DNA of 64,000 nt. It comes from Melastoma dodecandrum. Its lineage: Eukaryota > Streptophyta > Magnoliopsida > Myrtales > Melastomataceae. A model generated the notes under the pieces. It searched no databases. It saw only the letters and a list, made by a program, of their open reading frames with translations, and had not been told where the DNA came from. Positions within the stretch are counted from its first letter, which is position 1, and each line of letters opens with the position of its first letter. Position numbers and translations under genes: made by a program. The stretch lies in contig JARUPY010000087.1 in NCBI GenBank assembly GCA_029817715.1, forward strand, positions 434,001 to 498,000, in the 5' to 3' direction. Shown in pieces: positions 22,823 through 33,689 of the stretch.

Positions 22823-23474
22823 GGGCCTGGAGAAGTTTCTGCATGAGAATTTGGATGGTTTTGTTTATGCCTGAAGGGCATCAATGTTGAAAAGCTTTGA
22901 AAAACTCTGTTTTTTTGTTTTCAATAAGTGACCCTCGACGGGCACACCCCCTCTACGCTGTAATGTTTTTTTTCAATGGTTTAATACAAATGCTGTTGAA
23001 CGTCTTTCCAGTATGGTTTTTATATCGTTTCATCGTCTTTCACCCAGTGTTATCCTTTTCGATATGGCAAAAAAGGGGGAGTAATACGAATGTTTGAAAT
23101 AGATAGACATCGTTCTGTGTTTCTTCAGGAAATATTTCTGCAATTAATGGGTGTAGAAGCCTGTTATTGCATTGCTTTCAATAACCTTCTATAGTTGTTA
23201 CTGCATGTCTCTAACATTCTCCTGTTAGGGAATGTAAAAAGAGATTTCGTCCATTTTACTGGGAGTCCAGTTGCGGAGTTCATGCAAGGAACCGTCGGGT
23301 TACACATAGAAGCCTTGTGTTCTATACCTCGCAGAAGCGGCATGCTCTGCGAATTTACAGAAGCTTTTTACTTTGTGAACATATGTGAGATTCATTCCCA
23401 CGCTCATCCATAAGGAGTTATAGGGAGTTTCTCTACAAAATATTTCCCTCAATGATAGATAGTTTTGTCATCAT
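22823..23474 (+). other. 3' untranslated region of the copia element
   Basis: No gene is seen here. Short frames at 22,897-23,097 and 23,195-23,413 have no recognisable content. The region has many agaagc/agaagg motifs and ends at the polypurine tract. Confidence 0.4.
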
Positions 23475-23489
23475 AAAAAAAGGGGATAT
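23475..23489 (+). other. polypurine tract of the copia element
   Basis: The purine-rich run aaaaaaaggggatat lies immediately 5' of TGTTAG. This is the expected plus-strand priming site directly before a 3' LTR. Confidence 0.7.
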
Positions 23490-24078
23490 TGTTAGTATGG
23501 TTTTGATAATGCCATACAGAAGGTATTATGTTGTGTAGAAGGTAAGCTTCTACCTCTTTGCAGAAGGTTACCATACAGGGACAATATATTTTGTACCTTC
23601 TGTCACCTAATCATTACCACAAATTATTTAATTAATCATATGATTATTTAAATATATTCATATGGTATTTTATGTTAATTAAAATGGTTTTAAATCATTT
23701 TGATTACAATTGATTTCCAAGTGAGTTCACGTATTGTCTTTAAGGGAACAGATCACTTTATAAAGGGAAAGCATCGATGCAACATTTTCCTGATTGATCA
23801 AGATCTATGCACCAATCAATTAATCATTTCTCTTGCATCTAAACATATTCGTATTCTTTATGAATCATGGCAAAGAACAACCCATCTGAATATGGACGCA
23901 CCTTGCATGTGTCTGTATCTAGAAGGTCTAACAACCAATTTTGGAAACCAAGATTATATGTTTTCCATTTACAGAAGCCTAACAGATCTTATATGTCTGA
24001 ATCTTTCACAAGTCATATTTCTTATGATCGTGAACAAATCATGACTAGATGGCATGATTGATCCATAAGTGAAACGTG
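23490..24078 (+). repeat. 3' LTR of the copia element (truncated before its promoter)
   Basis: It starts with TGTTAG after the polypurine tract. The stretch about 23,740-24,075 matches the 5' LTR at about 14,920-15,250. Similarity stops at 24,078, where a different, minus-oriented Tat LTR begins, so the R and U5 parts and the TATA box are absent. Confidence 0.8.
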
Positions 24079-24734
24079 TTGATACCCCAAATCGAATTTT
24101 TCACTTTTTTAAATCAAACAAGCAATCCAAAGTAAGGCCAACGATTTAACTTACCTTTTTATATTAAATGGAGAGAGATTTGAAAATCCTTAAAATTACT
24201 TTACAAATAAAATTGAGTAAAGTTCAAAAAATCAACTACTAAATCAACATTTTAGTAAGTTGAAATTTTGACATTTTTCGCAAGTTTTAATTAAATTCAT
24301 GTTACATGTCATGGTCTTTTAGAATTTCATGAAGAAAAGCCTTCCCTTGACATGATTAGATGACTGTTGGCGTGGAAATGTTGTTCCCTGCAACACGTGT
24401 CGAATTTTACAGTGAATGTGGTCGTCGTAAAGTGAAAGTAAACGCAATACAACAGTACTGAATTTACAGCGTTTGGTGTTGTACACTGCAAGGTGGAATG
24501 GATACAAATATAACGAGTAAACACAGTATCGGAATTTAATGCGACGACACCGAGCTTACAGCGTTATACATACAGACATGACTCGAACGGTAAACAACAA
24601 GAAAGGCATTGTGACGCTTCGTGATGGTCAGGGGCGGGCGAGAGGCGGTCGATGCGAACTCCTTTCGTAGAATTCACCCTTGTGGAGCGGGGGAGGTCGA
24701 AGGTGATGACGGGTACGGACACTACGGACCTGAG

Positions 24735-24995
24735 GGCTCACCCTAGCGGTGGGACGAAGGCAGGGTCTTGTTGTCAAGGGTAGGAGGCTCACCCTGACGG
24801 TGGAGTGATGCAGAATTTTGGTCTTCGAAGGCCGGAGGCTCACCTTAACGGTGGAGTGATGCGGAGTTTTGGTTGTAAATGGTCGGAGGCTCACCCTGAC
24901 GATGGAGTGATGCGGAGCTTTGCTCGTCTAGGGCTGGACGCCAACTCTGACGGTGGAAGGATGCTAAGGGCCGAAGGCTCACCCTAGGAAAGGAA
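24735..24995 (-). repeat. 51-bp tandem repeat in LTR E
   Basis: The core ggctcaccct starts at 24,735, 24,786, 24,837 and 24,888, giving an exact 51-bp period, with degenerate copies to about 24,980. The unit carries ctcaccctgacggtggagtg, the same core as in LTRs F and C. Confidence 0.8.
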
Positions 24996-25070
24996 AAGTA
25001 AAAGTAAAAAATAAAAGACTTGAGTTTGTGTTTCAGTTGTTGTGTGTCCTTGGTTGTTGTCTGTTGCGAT

Positions 25071-25080
25071 CCTTTTATAG
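25071..25080 (-). promoter_or_regulatory. TATA box of LTR E
   Basis: CTATAAAAGG on the minus strand lies upstream of the tandem repeat, in the same arrangement as LTRs F and C. Confidence 0.5.
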
Positions 25081-25389
25081 CTCGGGATCTTTCTGTTACG
25101 GTTATTCTGCAGACTCAGAATCTTCTCAGATTGTGTGCACGATCTATCTCCTATTCTGTAGGGGACATGCACAGCATATCTTGTTTATCTTCTCTAAGTT
25201 TGCCACGTGTCCCTTTTCTTAGTCATGTCTTAGTTGTATAGTTGGGAGTTGTCCTAAATTGTGACTAAGTGAGGCGCCTGACTATGATTGATCTTACCTC
25301 TCGAGTTCGTCCACTGCTTCTCGAGCAGGCTGTTCTCGAGCGCTCGAGAACTTTTTTTTCCAAGAAAAGTCTTCCTATTCTAATTGTAA

Positions 25390-26252
25390 CCACAAAATCG
25401 GGAACGTCTTTTTTAAGATCTCTTTGTGGGTTTCCCAGATGGTTGGTCTGTAAGACTTTAAATATTTGCCATTAATCTTCAATTCATGAGTCGTCCCTCG
25501 AGACTTGCCAATCGATATACATTCTTGGGGAAAACCTCTTTGACTCTAAACTAACCTTCCTAGTTAGGTGACCATTTCCCAAGGAAGTAGTCTCGAGTGC
25601 CTATGGGAAGTACCATTTTCCTTCTAGTTCCCCTTCCTCGAAACCTTTAGAATGGACTTTCTTGTTGTAATGCATCATCATTCGTTTCTTTTGCACTTCT
25701 ATTCTATTTGTTGCTTTCATGCGCAACTCCTTGAGATGTTTGCCATCTCGAGAGATTTCTTCACCCATCATTTGGTCAGTCTGATTGACTCGAAAGGACT
25801 TGTATTTTATCTCGATAGGGATAATGGCTTCTTGACCATACACTAAGTTACATGGAGCTTCCCCAGTACTGTCCCCATAGTGTCTCGAGGAGTTCCTCAT
25901 GCCACCTCTTGGGGTTGTCCTCGATCATTCTCTGGATGACATTCTTGATGAGTTTGTTAGTGGACAATGCTTGTCCATTTGAGTGCGGGCAATAAGAAGA
26001 GGAGTTGTTAATGATGAAACCGAACTCTCTCGAGAACTCCTGCATCTGTTCTCCATTAAACGCAGTTCCGTTATCAACCACTATGTTGTGAGGGAGTCCA
26101 AATTGAAAGATAATGTTCATCTTCATGAACTTGATAATTTCTTTTTGGCCGATTCTTTGATAAGCTTTGACTTCTACCCACTTAGTAAAGTAATCTGTAG
26201 CCACCAATATATAGGCGTCTCCTTTACTTGAGTGGAAAATGATCCTTCCAAT
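25390..26252 (-). pseudogene. pol: gypsy integrase (element E)
   Basis: Minus-strand frames show the catalytic core: ILVATDYFTKWVEVKAYQ with the first aspartate (about 26,205-26,152), IVVDNGTAFNGEQM with the second (about 26,090), then HSNGQALSTNKLIKNVIQRM (about 25,985-25,930), where the third catalytic position is altered. After a frameshift, NLVYGQEAIIPIEIKYKS and the C-terminal YFLGKWSPN (near 25,580) follow. The tail continues with stops to about 25,390. Functional integration is excluded by stops and a frameshift at about 25,860. Confidence 0.8.
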
Positions 26253-26508
26253 AGGAAAGAGAGATTATTTCCTAGGAAAATGGTCTTCTCCTTGGGAGGG
26301 TCCTTTTAAGGTCGATGAAGTGTGTTCAAAAAATGCTTACCATTTGTCATACTTAAACGGCGAACTTCACGCTTTAAAGGTCAATGGCAAACATTTAAAG
26401 CTCCATCGACCAACGTTGTGGGATATACATTCCAAAGAAATTCAGCATCGATGTCCTGAGTTATTATCGCGATTAATATGGATAATCGATGTTTTAGACG
26501 AGATTTAG
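26245..26508 (+). pseudogene. pol: integrase C-terminal fragment (element D)
   Basis: An open frame encodes KRDYFLGKWSSPWEGPFKVD, then LNGELHALKVNGKHLKLHRP and TLWDIHSKEI. It aligns with the integrase tails of A and B. No stop lies inside the fragment, so it is less decayed. Everything upstream of the C-terminal domain is missing. Confidence 0.8.
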
Positions 26509-27375
26509 TCAATATACATATTCGATTCACTATGAAATACTACAAGTACAAGTTGATCGATGCATATTAAGTAAAACTACACATTCCTTCGACACTAGGC
26601 ACGTTGATCTTCGATCATCGCAAGCACTTTTATCGACACTAAGATTGATAGTCGTGGTCGCTAGGGGAACATCTCCGGCTCCTCCATGTTTGGAGAGCAT
26701 CCGCGGCTAGGGTTGCCATTAATGTCATCAATCTTCCCTGCTTCGTTTGCTCTAGTCCTACCTCGAAAGTCCACTAGTATTGCGACTGTAACAGCAAGCA
26801 ATATTTGAAAAAGACATTTGAGGAGGCCAGGAAGGACCCATGGCCCGACATCGTAAAGCGGCGTTTGCACCCTGGGCAAACTTTGTCACTTGGCTCAGTT
26901 TGATACTTTTGCCATGGTGAGGGGCGATGGAAGTAAACCCTCTACCTAAGGTTGAGGACTTAGGCTTTCATGGGGTTTAAGGTTGAGAACCGTAAACCCC
27001 ATGAAAGGTAGGGAAGAAAGCTCCTCGGCGAGACATTGTAGTTGGTATGGTTTGCGAGCATGTGAACTTGTGGTCCCACGAATCTTCTATTTATAGGCAG
27101 AAATATTAAGCTGCATCGATCGTAGGGAATCTCAACAGTCTCCTGGAAATCTCAACAGTTTCCGGAGAATGTTAACGGCCTCATTAAATTAATGGATAGT
27201 CCTAATGATCGTATCTAATGATCTTAAATGTGCTTCGATTAAATTTTGGAGTCATGAGTTTGATCGAAGAAGAATTTGGTCGAAATATGCCATTCATTCG
27301 ACGGAGTTCATAAAACAAATAAAGACAAAATGAACAACCAATGGGACTAAGTCAACGTTTAAGTATCGACGACAA
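26509..27375. other. spacer between integrase tail and antisense ORF of element D, with a hairpin
   Basis: No recognised gene. A minus-strand frame at 26,661-26,879 has a hydrophobic stretch but no family signature. A perfect 15-bp inverted repeat sits at 26,965-26,979 and 26,993-27,007. A TATA-like tatttatagg lies near 27,092. Element B has almost no spacer here, so a small insertion is possible. Confidence 0.35.
26965..27007. repeat. hairpin: 15-bp perfect inverted repeat with 13-bp loop
   Basis: CTTTCATGGGGTTTA and its exact reverse complement TAAACCCCATGAAAG are separated by 13 bases. Confidence 0.85.
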
Positions 27376-30300
27376 TCACTGTTCAAGGCCATGCAAGAGA
27401 AGAGCTAGCAAATCGGCAAAGTAGGCTCGAGTGTTGGTCTTCACGACAAGCATGTTCACGGCCTTCAGGAACGCAACCAGGTTGTTCGCATCGTATAGGG
27501 GAATGCGATTAGCATAAACTTCTGTTTGAGCTTCTGCCAATTCCCTCTCGCGAGCGACTACCTCGGCCTCACACTTCTCCAACTTCAATGATAGCTCCAT
27601 GATTTCGGCTTTCAGTCGTCGCTGCTCCTCGATCAAGACGTCAATGTTCGGCATAAATTGCTGTCACCTTTTGTTGAGCAGACTCGAAATAATTCACCTT
27701 CGAAGAGAAATCCTTCCATTGCCTGTCTTCCGAAAGAACCTTCTCCCAATCTTCCCAGGATTTCCAAAATGTCTCTCTAAAGCATTGACAAATCCCTAAC
27801 AGATTGATGGGCGCCTTAGCGTGTCTCGCTATGGCTTCAATAGCTTGCATTATTGCATCAAAAGTGGATTTCGACTGTTCCTCATGATGCAGTGCTTCGA
27901 GCTATCTTAGAGCAAGTGATGAAGGATTGTTTAGATCGACACTCACTCGGTTTGCATCGCTCGATGAAGCGGCATGACTGGTGTTCGCTAGAACCTTCAT
28001 TGGTGACAATTCTAAGTCATGCTGTTCGAAATCATATTTACTTTAGTTCACATCTCCAAAGTAAAATGCATAGTTCAATTTCTTACCCGAAGCTGGTCAA
28101 AGAATTCGGCTAACACTGGATCGTCCAGTCCTCTAGACGCTTCTGGTGTTCGGCATCCTGTATCTATGTTTTTAGGAGGCACAATATTTGTAGGAGGAGG
28201 TACTGTGCTTGTCAAAGGAGGAACTTGACTTCCTGCATCGATGTTCTCTGGAGGTACGGTTTCTCTCGGATGAGGAACGTTCACCTACGAAGGTATTTCT
28301 CGATATGAGTTAACGGGGGCAACGTCACAATTGAAGGGTGTAACTTGTATGGTTCTCTCAGGAATAGATTCTTCGATGGTTGGATCAAAAGAGAGTGAGT
28401 ATACTTGAATACGTGCGAAGTTAAGTGAAATCTGGGTTTGCTTGAAGTAAATTTGAAAGGCATACCTGTACATTTCGCACAAGATCCATATCTCGAAGAT
28501 CTATCTCGTGTCTGGTATTGCATGGTGGAATAGTCAAATATTAAATAATAATCTGAAAATTTTAGAACATATATTAACTCATATATCATTTTTATCCCTC
28601 GGAGGATACCTCCTCTAAAGCATTCCTTGCTGTTCCCTTGGTCGCATCTTCGACAATCGAAGGAAGTTCTTCTGCTGGAGGAGACGGCGGTCTGAATAAG
28701 TCCTCGTAATCAACCTGCGCAAACGAAATTTGTTTCAAATTTAAACATATTTTAGTTCAGATATCAATCTTCATCTTACCATATTGAACTCTGACCCACC
28801 CCTGATTCTGGAGGGACTCCTTCCCCTTTGGTAGGTGGAGAGTCGACAGTTGGAGGATCGACTCCAAATGTATCATCTCCGTGTTGAAGATTTTCTTCGG
28901 GAATCGGAGCGGGCTTCTTCTTTCTAGAACGCTGATGAAGGTTCACATTTGTCTCCTCCGTGGTTTCGTCGGACGGCACACCTTTGTTCGACGAAGAGGC
29001 CCGAGTATTGGGTTTCTTCGATGTAGCCGCTGGTGGTGCTCGTTTCCTGTTTAGCTTCCCTTTTTCGACAGTTGTCGCAGGTATTGCGTTGTCTAGAGCT
29101 CCTGTGGGAAACGATTCTAAGTGTTTGTCGATTCTAGTGGATATCAAACGTCAGCGAGTAATACCTGGCATTAGTGATTTCTCATGTTTTCCAATAAGAC
29201 CGTCGAGGAAGTCTTCCTTTTCGACTAGCGATTCCGCTCCTTTCCTAGGAAATCTGGCTTTCGATAGTATCTTTTTGAAAATCCTCTTCCAGCAAAAATC
29301 GAAATCCTAGGTTGCGTTACATCCTCCTAAGTTCTCAGAAAACGTGACTTTACAAATGGATCACTCCAAGATATTGAAAAGCTGCAAAATAGGAAGAATT
29401 AATCGCTGGTAGGTGACGTAACTTATCATATATACCATTGGTCTTACCTTGTCAGCATACCCAAGGTCAATGCTAACTTGCTCCTCTAGATTGGTATTGA
29501 AAGAATCGATGAAAGGAAAAGGACAACTCTGAGCAAATCCTAGTTGTCGCGCTACGAACTAGGGAATGTAGACTTCGACGAAAAACCCTTTGAAATCGCT
29601 ACCAACCAAGTCTCTTGGGGTCAACACTTAGTTCCAGAATGAGTGGGGCTCTAAGGACTGTCGAAGCTTGCATAAGTCGACACTTTCAACGAAAGGCTGC
29701 CAACGGGGTTTACTGGTATGATGGAGTCGATTAAGATGCCCAGAGGCAGACTCCTTTCCCAGTTTTCGTGCAGAAAGAAGCGAACAATCTCCAAGAATGT
29801 TGAGTCATCATCCGTCAATAGCCTAAAATGGTGCAGACCAGGAAAATATAGGTGTGCCCATGCCAAGGTAATCCACAAAGGGCCTGATGCTGGTGTAGCT
29901 GGGAATGCTCTTGGATTTTTCGAGTCGACGATGACGGCTTCGAAGTGGGCACGATAGATCAAACTAACGAGAAACGGGGCCATCGCCACTAGCTTTGTTG
30001 CTTTTACTAGGCAGTTCGCTATCGGTGCCATGTACTTCAACGACTATTTACTGCTACTGCAATAAATGTATTTCGCGAGCCACTCGATCATAAATTGGAA
30101 TTCTTCCTTATCACCCCAGCTCTATGGGTCTTTTTTCATATGGTCTTCGACGACTGAACCAATACGCTGCCCTTTCTCAAACTTGAAATCATCTGCTCTT
30201 TCAATCAATCTAACAGGATCACCGATAGAATAACATCCTGTCAAGAAGGTTATGTCCGGAATGGTCACAGTCATTGGGCCTTTTGGAAGGTAGAAGCAGT

Positions 30301-30805
30301 TGGTCGAAACGCTCCACAAGGATAAGAGTGTTGCAACCGGCTCTGTTGACGCTTTCACTAAATGATAGATCCCTATCTTCGCCCACTTCTCGCGTCATAT
30401 CCCAGTCCGCGAGTTTATCCACTCAAGGAACTTATCTACACCAGTAGTGGGGAACCCAAACAAGATCTGGCTAACACTAGTTGAATCACCGGTCTCAGAG
30501 GATCGATTCTTTTCAGAGGGTTGACTCCAATTACCTGGGTCGACAAAATTGTTCCTGCATATCGGTATGACCGTAGCATCGGGAAGAAGATAATCGAAGG
30601 GCACATGATTGTCGTCCGATGTAACACCGAGGTGGCCAGCTCTGATGAGAGGACCCAAAGTAATTTATCCCTTCGATTTCGCTTCATCGTCGACAAAATC
30701 ATTTGTCTTCCTGGTTGTGGTCTGTATTACCAGGTCTCTGAAATCCTTGAAATAAACGCATATCCCTGCCAACGACGTATGGTTGTAGAATGCCTGAGGA
30801 GCCAT
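27376..30805 (-). pseudogene. antisense extra ORF of Tat element D, longest and best preserved copy, probably spliced
   Basis: On the minus strand an ATG at 30,805 begins MAPQAFYNHTSLAGICVYF. Next come FYLPKGPMTVTIPDITFLTG (near 30,290-30,230), which resembles the plant mobile domain, and ASGPLWITLAWAHLYFPG (near 29,895-29,845). A lysine/proline-rich linker (28,776-29,147) and a coiled-coil end (27,376-27,654, KAEIMELSLKLEKCEAEVVA) finish it. Several frame breaks coincide with GT...AG pairs on the minus strand (about 29,456-29,389 and 28,773-28,716), suggesting introns. A few stops remain, so I call it a probable pseudogene. The function of this family is unknown. Confidence 0.6.
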
Positions 30806-30979
30806 GAGTAGGGAGGCTTTTGGCTGAGGGAAGAAGTAAAAGCAAGAGGCACAACGAGATCGAGGAATTCCTTGGAGAGAAAGCAGACAGGAAGGAGATG
30901 AAGATTATATAAGGGACGCTTGAAGATGAATAGACGCATCAGAGGAAGGGAGGCTAAGTGTTTACATGGCAAACGGCAT

Positions 30980-31515
30980 TGATGGATTTCAGGATCGACG
31001 CCCTTTACAAGACCTTCGATCGTCGTGCTAGGGCAAGGATCGATGTTGGAGTCAGGAGCAAGTCGAGGGAGTGTAGTTCGCCAAAAAGGATGCTTGAAGG
31101 TAAAGCTTTGTCGAATGCTTTCAATATCGATGATGGATAAGACGACTCAAAGCCATCGCTCGTGAAGTATCGATGATGGAATTGTCTTAGTAGATAAGTA
31201 GTAGTTAGTTTTAGGACAATTAGCAAGTGTTAAATATGCGTCGGTTGACAGTTATTAGCTAGTGTCTATAAATAAATTAGCCCACGTCAATTGTAAAGAC
31301 ACGACAATCATTCCATGACCCCAACCCGAAGGACTGCTTGATTGTCAGCTTATCTGTTCGCAATCGTTTCAAGTGGATCTTTATTCGTTCTTTTTTACTT
31401 TTATTGGCGACGAAATTTTCTTTCAACACATTGAGTCCTTGATATATCGCGATGTGTTTCACACGCGAACAGCGGCATCTTAACTGTCGATACTCCAAAG
31501 CCAACGACCTCCGTG
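30980..31515 (+). repeat. 3' LTR of element D
   Basis: This lies just beyond the start of the antisense ORF, where elements A-C have their LTR. It has a TATA box at 31,267-31,274 and no coding content. Ends are approximate. Confidence 0.5.
31267..31274 (+). promoter_or_regulatory. TATA box of LTR D
   Basis: TATAAATA is set in the context tgtctataaataaattagcc. It is inferred as the LTR core promoter from its position after the antisense ORF. Confidence 0.5.
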
Positions 31516-31825
31516 GAATTGTTTTCTAAACATATGTAGAAAAAGAACATATTGCATTTAGCCCCTTCATGATTACTATAACTAGTTATTTTGGTAGCCT
31601 CAACGAAAAAAATAATAATACAGTGGGCCCAACCACGAAATCATTGTATGGGCAAATAATATGAAGGTCTGTGGTTTGTACCAAACCCCTGTGGTCCCGA
31701 AAACTATTTCGGTTTTTATCGTCGATAACTTTTTTATTCCTTCAGTACCGTTCCATTTACTCTTGTCTTTTCTATTTTTAGAAAAAACCCCAAAATTTTG
31801 AAAAACTTTCAAGAAAGTCCTTGAA
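31516..31825 (+). other. AT-rich leader before the caulimovirid-like ORF
   Basis: No gene is seen. It lies between LTR D and the first viral-type ORF and could be part of the viral intergenic or leader region. I see no tRNA-Met primer site in it. Confidence 0.3.
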
Positions 31826-33360
31826 ATGGCTGGAGAAGGAAAATCTTCGGGAAATCCTTCTAGAACTCTGTCCCGATTGGAGTTTGTTTCAGAGTCTAGG
31901 ATATCTCCTTTTGGAATTAGAAAGAGTATAAATGATATTTTAACTCGGCTAACTATTCAAGGGAGTAAAGAAAGCCTTGAGAACCGAAACCACCTTTCTC
32001 GGGAAGTTGGTTCTATAATAAACAAGATGTTAGACTCTTTAGAGCATGAGAGAAGTTTAAAAAGGCCTGAAGTCGAGGCGACTTCTAGACTGGAAAGTAC
32101 TACAGGAAAACTAGTCGAAAAATTGAAACTGAGAGGAAGAAATTCCAAACAGGATCAAGGCAAAAGTGTGAAAGAAATGTACAAGGAGTCAGTAGCTCCT
32201 TACATTTTAGAATCACATAGGCGAAATGCAAATTTGAACTCTCAAGGTGGAGAGTTGGCAAAGGGCTTAAGGAAAGCCTTAGGCCTGGCAGAAGAAATTC
32301 CAGTTCATTTAGACAATAGAACGTTTAATGAATTGGTTACTGCGAAGAGGGACATATATAGTCCCGATTATCCCCATAGAACTAAACAAGAGTTTATTCC
32401 GAGGGATAATGTGTTAAAGCCAATAATAACCCTAATGCTTTTCTATATATCGACTGTGAGAAGCATGTATCTGAAAAGATAGATGAGTGGTTATCACTAA
32501 TTCGAATGACTGCGTCTGCTGGGATACTATCCCCTGGATCAGTCTATGAATTATGTGTGGCAGCCCTCACGGGAACAGCGCAAAAATACTGGAAATCTTT
32601 GGTGGCTCATACTGACATCAAAGAAAAGATAGATCAAGCGCTGACCGTTGATGGTGTATTAGCAATCATCGCTGATGCATTAAAACGGGAGTTCTGTGGT
32701 TTTTCTTTATCCACGGAGACTATGGAAAAAGAGCAATCGTTGACTGCTCTGGTTAAACTACAGATCTATGATATGTATCTGTTTGATAACTACGTATGTG
32801 AATTCCAGAAGTATTATTACAATCTGGATGTAGTTTCTCAACAATTCATATTGGGAACCTTTTTTGCGAAACTTCCCGAACCTTGGCCGGAAGTTGCACA
32901 AAAGGTTTATGAATTATTTCTGAATGAAGAAAAAATTGTCTCTGGACTCGGAGGAAAAATTCAGGCAATGAGGAAAGCATGTACTGAGCTCAAGGTTAAG
33001 GAAGCAGCTAAAAAGGTGCCATACCTAAAGAAGAGTTGTTGTTCTCAAATTGAATGTGTACCTGGGAGGTATGGGTGTGATACTCCAGGAGAATCAATGA
33101 GAGCAAGAAACTTTCCGAAGAAGAAAAAATTTGTTGGGTACAACGAAAGGAAAGTTTGGCAAAAAAGAATCTCCAGAACAAACAAAGGGGAGGTCCTGCT
33201 TACAAACCAGGAGGTTTGTAAGGAGACGGACTAACCTTAAGGATAAAGATAGGATTGATGCCTTTAAGCGAAAGCATGGCAGAAAACCTAAGTGTCCAAA
33301 AGGAAAACCGTTGAGCAATTGCAATTGTTGCTAGTTTTGTGGATCAAAAACCCACAAAGC
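31826..33360 (+). pseudogene. endogenous caulimovirid (pararetrovirus) coat-protein-like region, broken
   Basis: Two plus-strand frames (31,826-32,482 and 32,506-33,234) join across a frameshift near 32,440. A third frame continues to about 33,334. Features seen are a charged N-terminal part, a central helical region with a short block ending FAKLPEPW (near 32,868-32,885), and a strongly basic lysine/arginine-rich stretch (about 33,090-33,300). A CCHC-type zinc knuckle at about 33,316-33,375 is interrupted by an in-frame stop at 33,333. This layout, basic tail plus zinc knuckle, is typical of Caulimoviridae coat proteins. Frameshifts and the stop show an inactive integrated copy. Confidence 0.65.
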
Positions 33361-33689
33361 GGATACTTGTCCTCAGAAGAACCAAAGGAGGGAAAGACTC
33401 CGAATGGTGTTTCTAATGACAGGAGTTATGAGGAAGAAATCCTGGCTTATGAACCAATAGATGAGCAGGATATTTCTGACTTAGACTCGGAAGTAGAATC
33501 TATTATGAAGTTGTATCAAATTACGATACAGACTCAGAAGAAGATTCTAATCTCTGAAAAATGCATATGTTCATGATGAGAGCAGAGCAAAATGGAAATG
33601 GTGATGAGTTGGTTCCTTTGGAAGCATCGAACCAGGTACTGGAGGAATCCCACCAGTAAGATCCATCCCAGTCAGTCCTGGAATGGAGG
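33361..33689 (+). pseudogene. acidic linker between coat-like and movement-like regions
   Basis: In shifting frames this codes for an acidic stretch rich in aspartate, glutamate and serine (33,421-33,575), followed by stops. It is collinear with the flanking viral pieces. No separate function is assigned. Confidence 0.45.

Larger units (their letters stand above)
14906..24078 (+). mobile_element. Ty1/copia retrotransposon with third ORF (SIRE/Maximus-like), inactive, both LTRs truncated
   Basis: The order is LTR, primer binding site, gag, protease, integrase, reverse transcriptase, RNase H, a third ORF in sense, polypurine tract, LTR. Integrase before RT defines copia. A long extra sense ORF after RNase H fits the Sirevirus group. 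The LTRs share a stretch of about 330 bp (about 14,920-15,250 and 23,740-24,075), both containing atgaatcatggcaaag. The left LTR lacks its first ~240 bp and the right LTR is cut after ~590 bp. Several stops plus loss of the integrase core make the element non-autonomous. Confidence 0.85.
24079..25385 (-). repeat. LTR of element E
   Basis: It is oriented on the minus strand, with TATA at 25,071-25,080 and a ~51-bp tandem repeat downstream of it in transcription direction. The low-coordinate end begins ttgatacccc next to the copia LTR. The LTR has the same architecture as LTRs F and C but has diverged strongly. Confidence 0.55.
24079..26252 (-). mobile_element. Tat-lineage retrotransposon E, minus orientation (LTR and integrase only)
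   Basis: Read on the minus strand, an integrase (26,252 to about 25,390) is followed directly by LTR-like DNA (about 25,385 to 24,079) with a TATA box and a tandem repeat. No antisense ORF lies between them, unlike A-D. The element is cut at 26,252, where plus-strand element D begins head to head, and at 24,078 by the copia LTR. Confidence 0.7.
26245..31515 (+). mobile_element. Tat-lineage retrotransposon D, 3' part
   Basis: It starts inside the integrase C-terminus (+), has a spacer, a long antisense ORF (-) and an LTR with TATA box. The arrangement matches elements A, B and C. The left end abuts minus-oriented element E. The right end is near 31,510, where the caulimovirid region begins. 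The end is approximate. Confidence 0.7.

Noticed and set aside
21483..23605. Heat-shock elements (GAAnnTTC) in the copia LTR, as in heat-activated copia elements
   Set aside because: The AGAAGG/CCTTCT half sites do not show the nGAAnnTTCn spacing needed; reported only as an unexplained motif.
26661..26879. Minus-strand ORF with a hydrophobic stretch, considered as a small membrane protein
   Set aside because: It has no recognisable family, lies in retrotransposon spacer DNA and has a compositional look of chance. It is mentioned only as part of the spacer.
28776..29147. Free-standing lysine/proline-rich minus-strand gene
   Set aside because: It is collinear with the other pieces of the antisense ORF of element D and bounded by candidate splice sites, so I treat it as an exon of that ORF.
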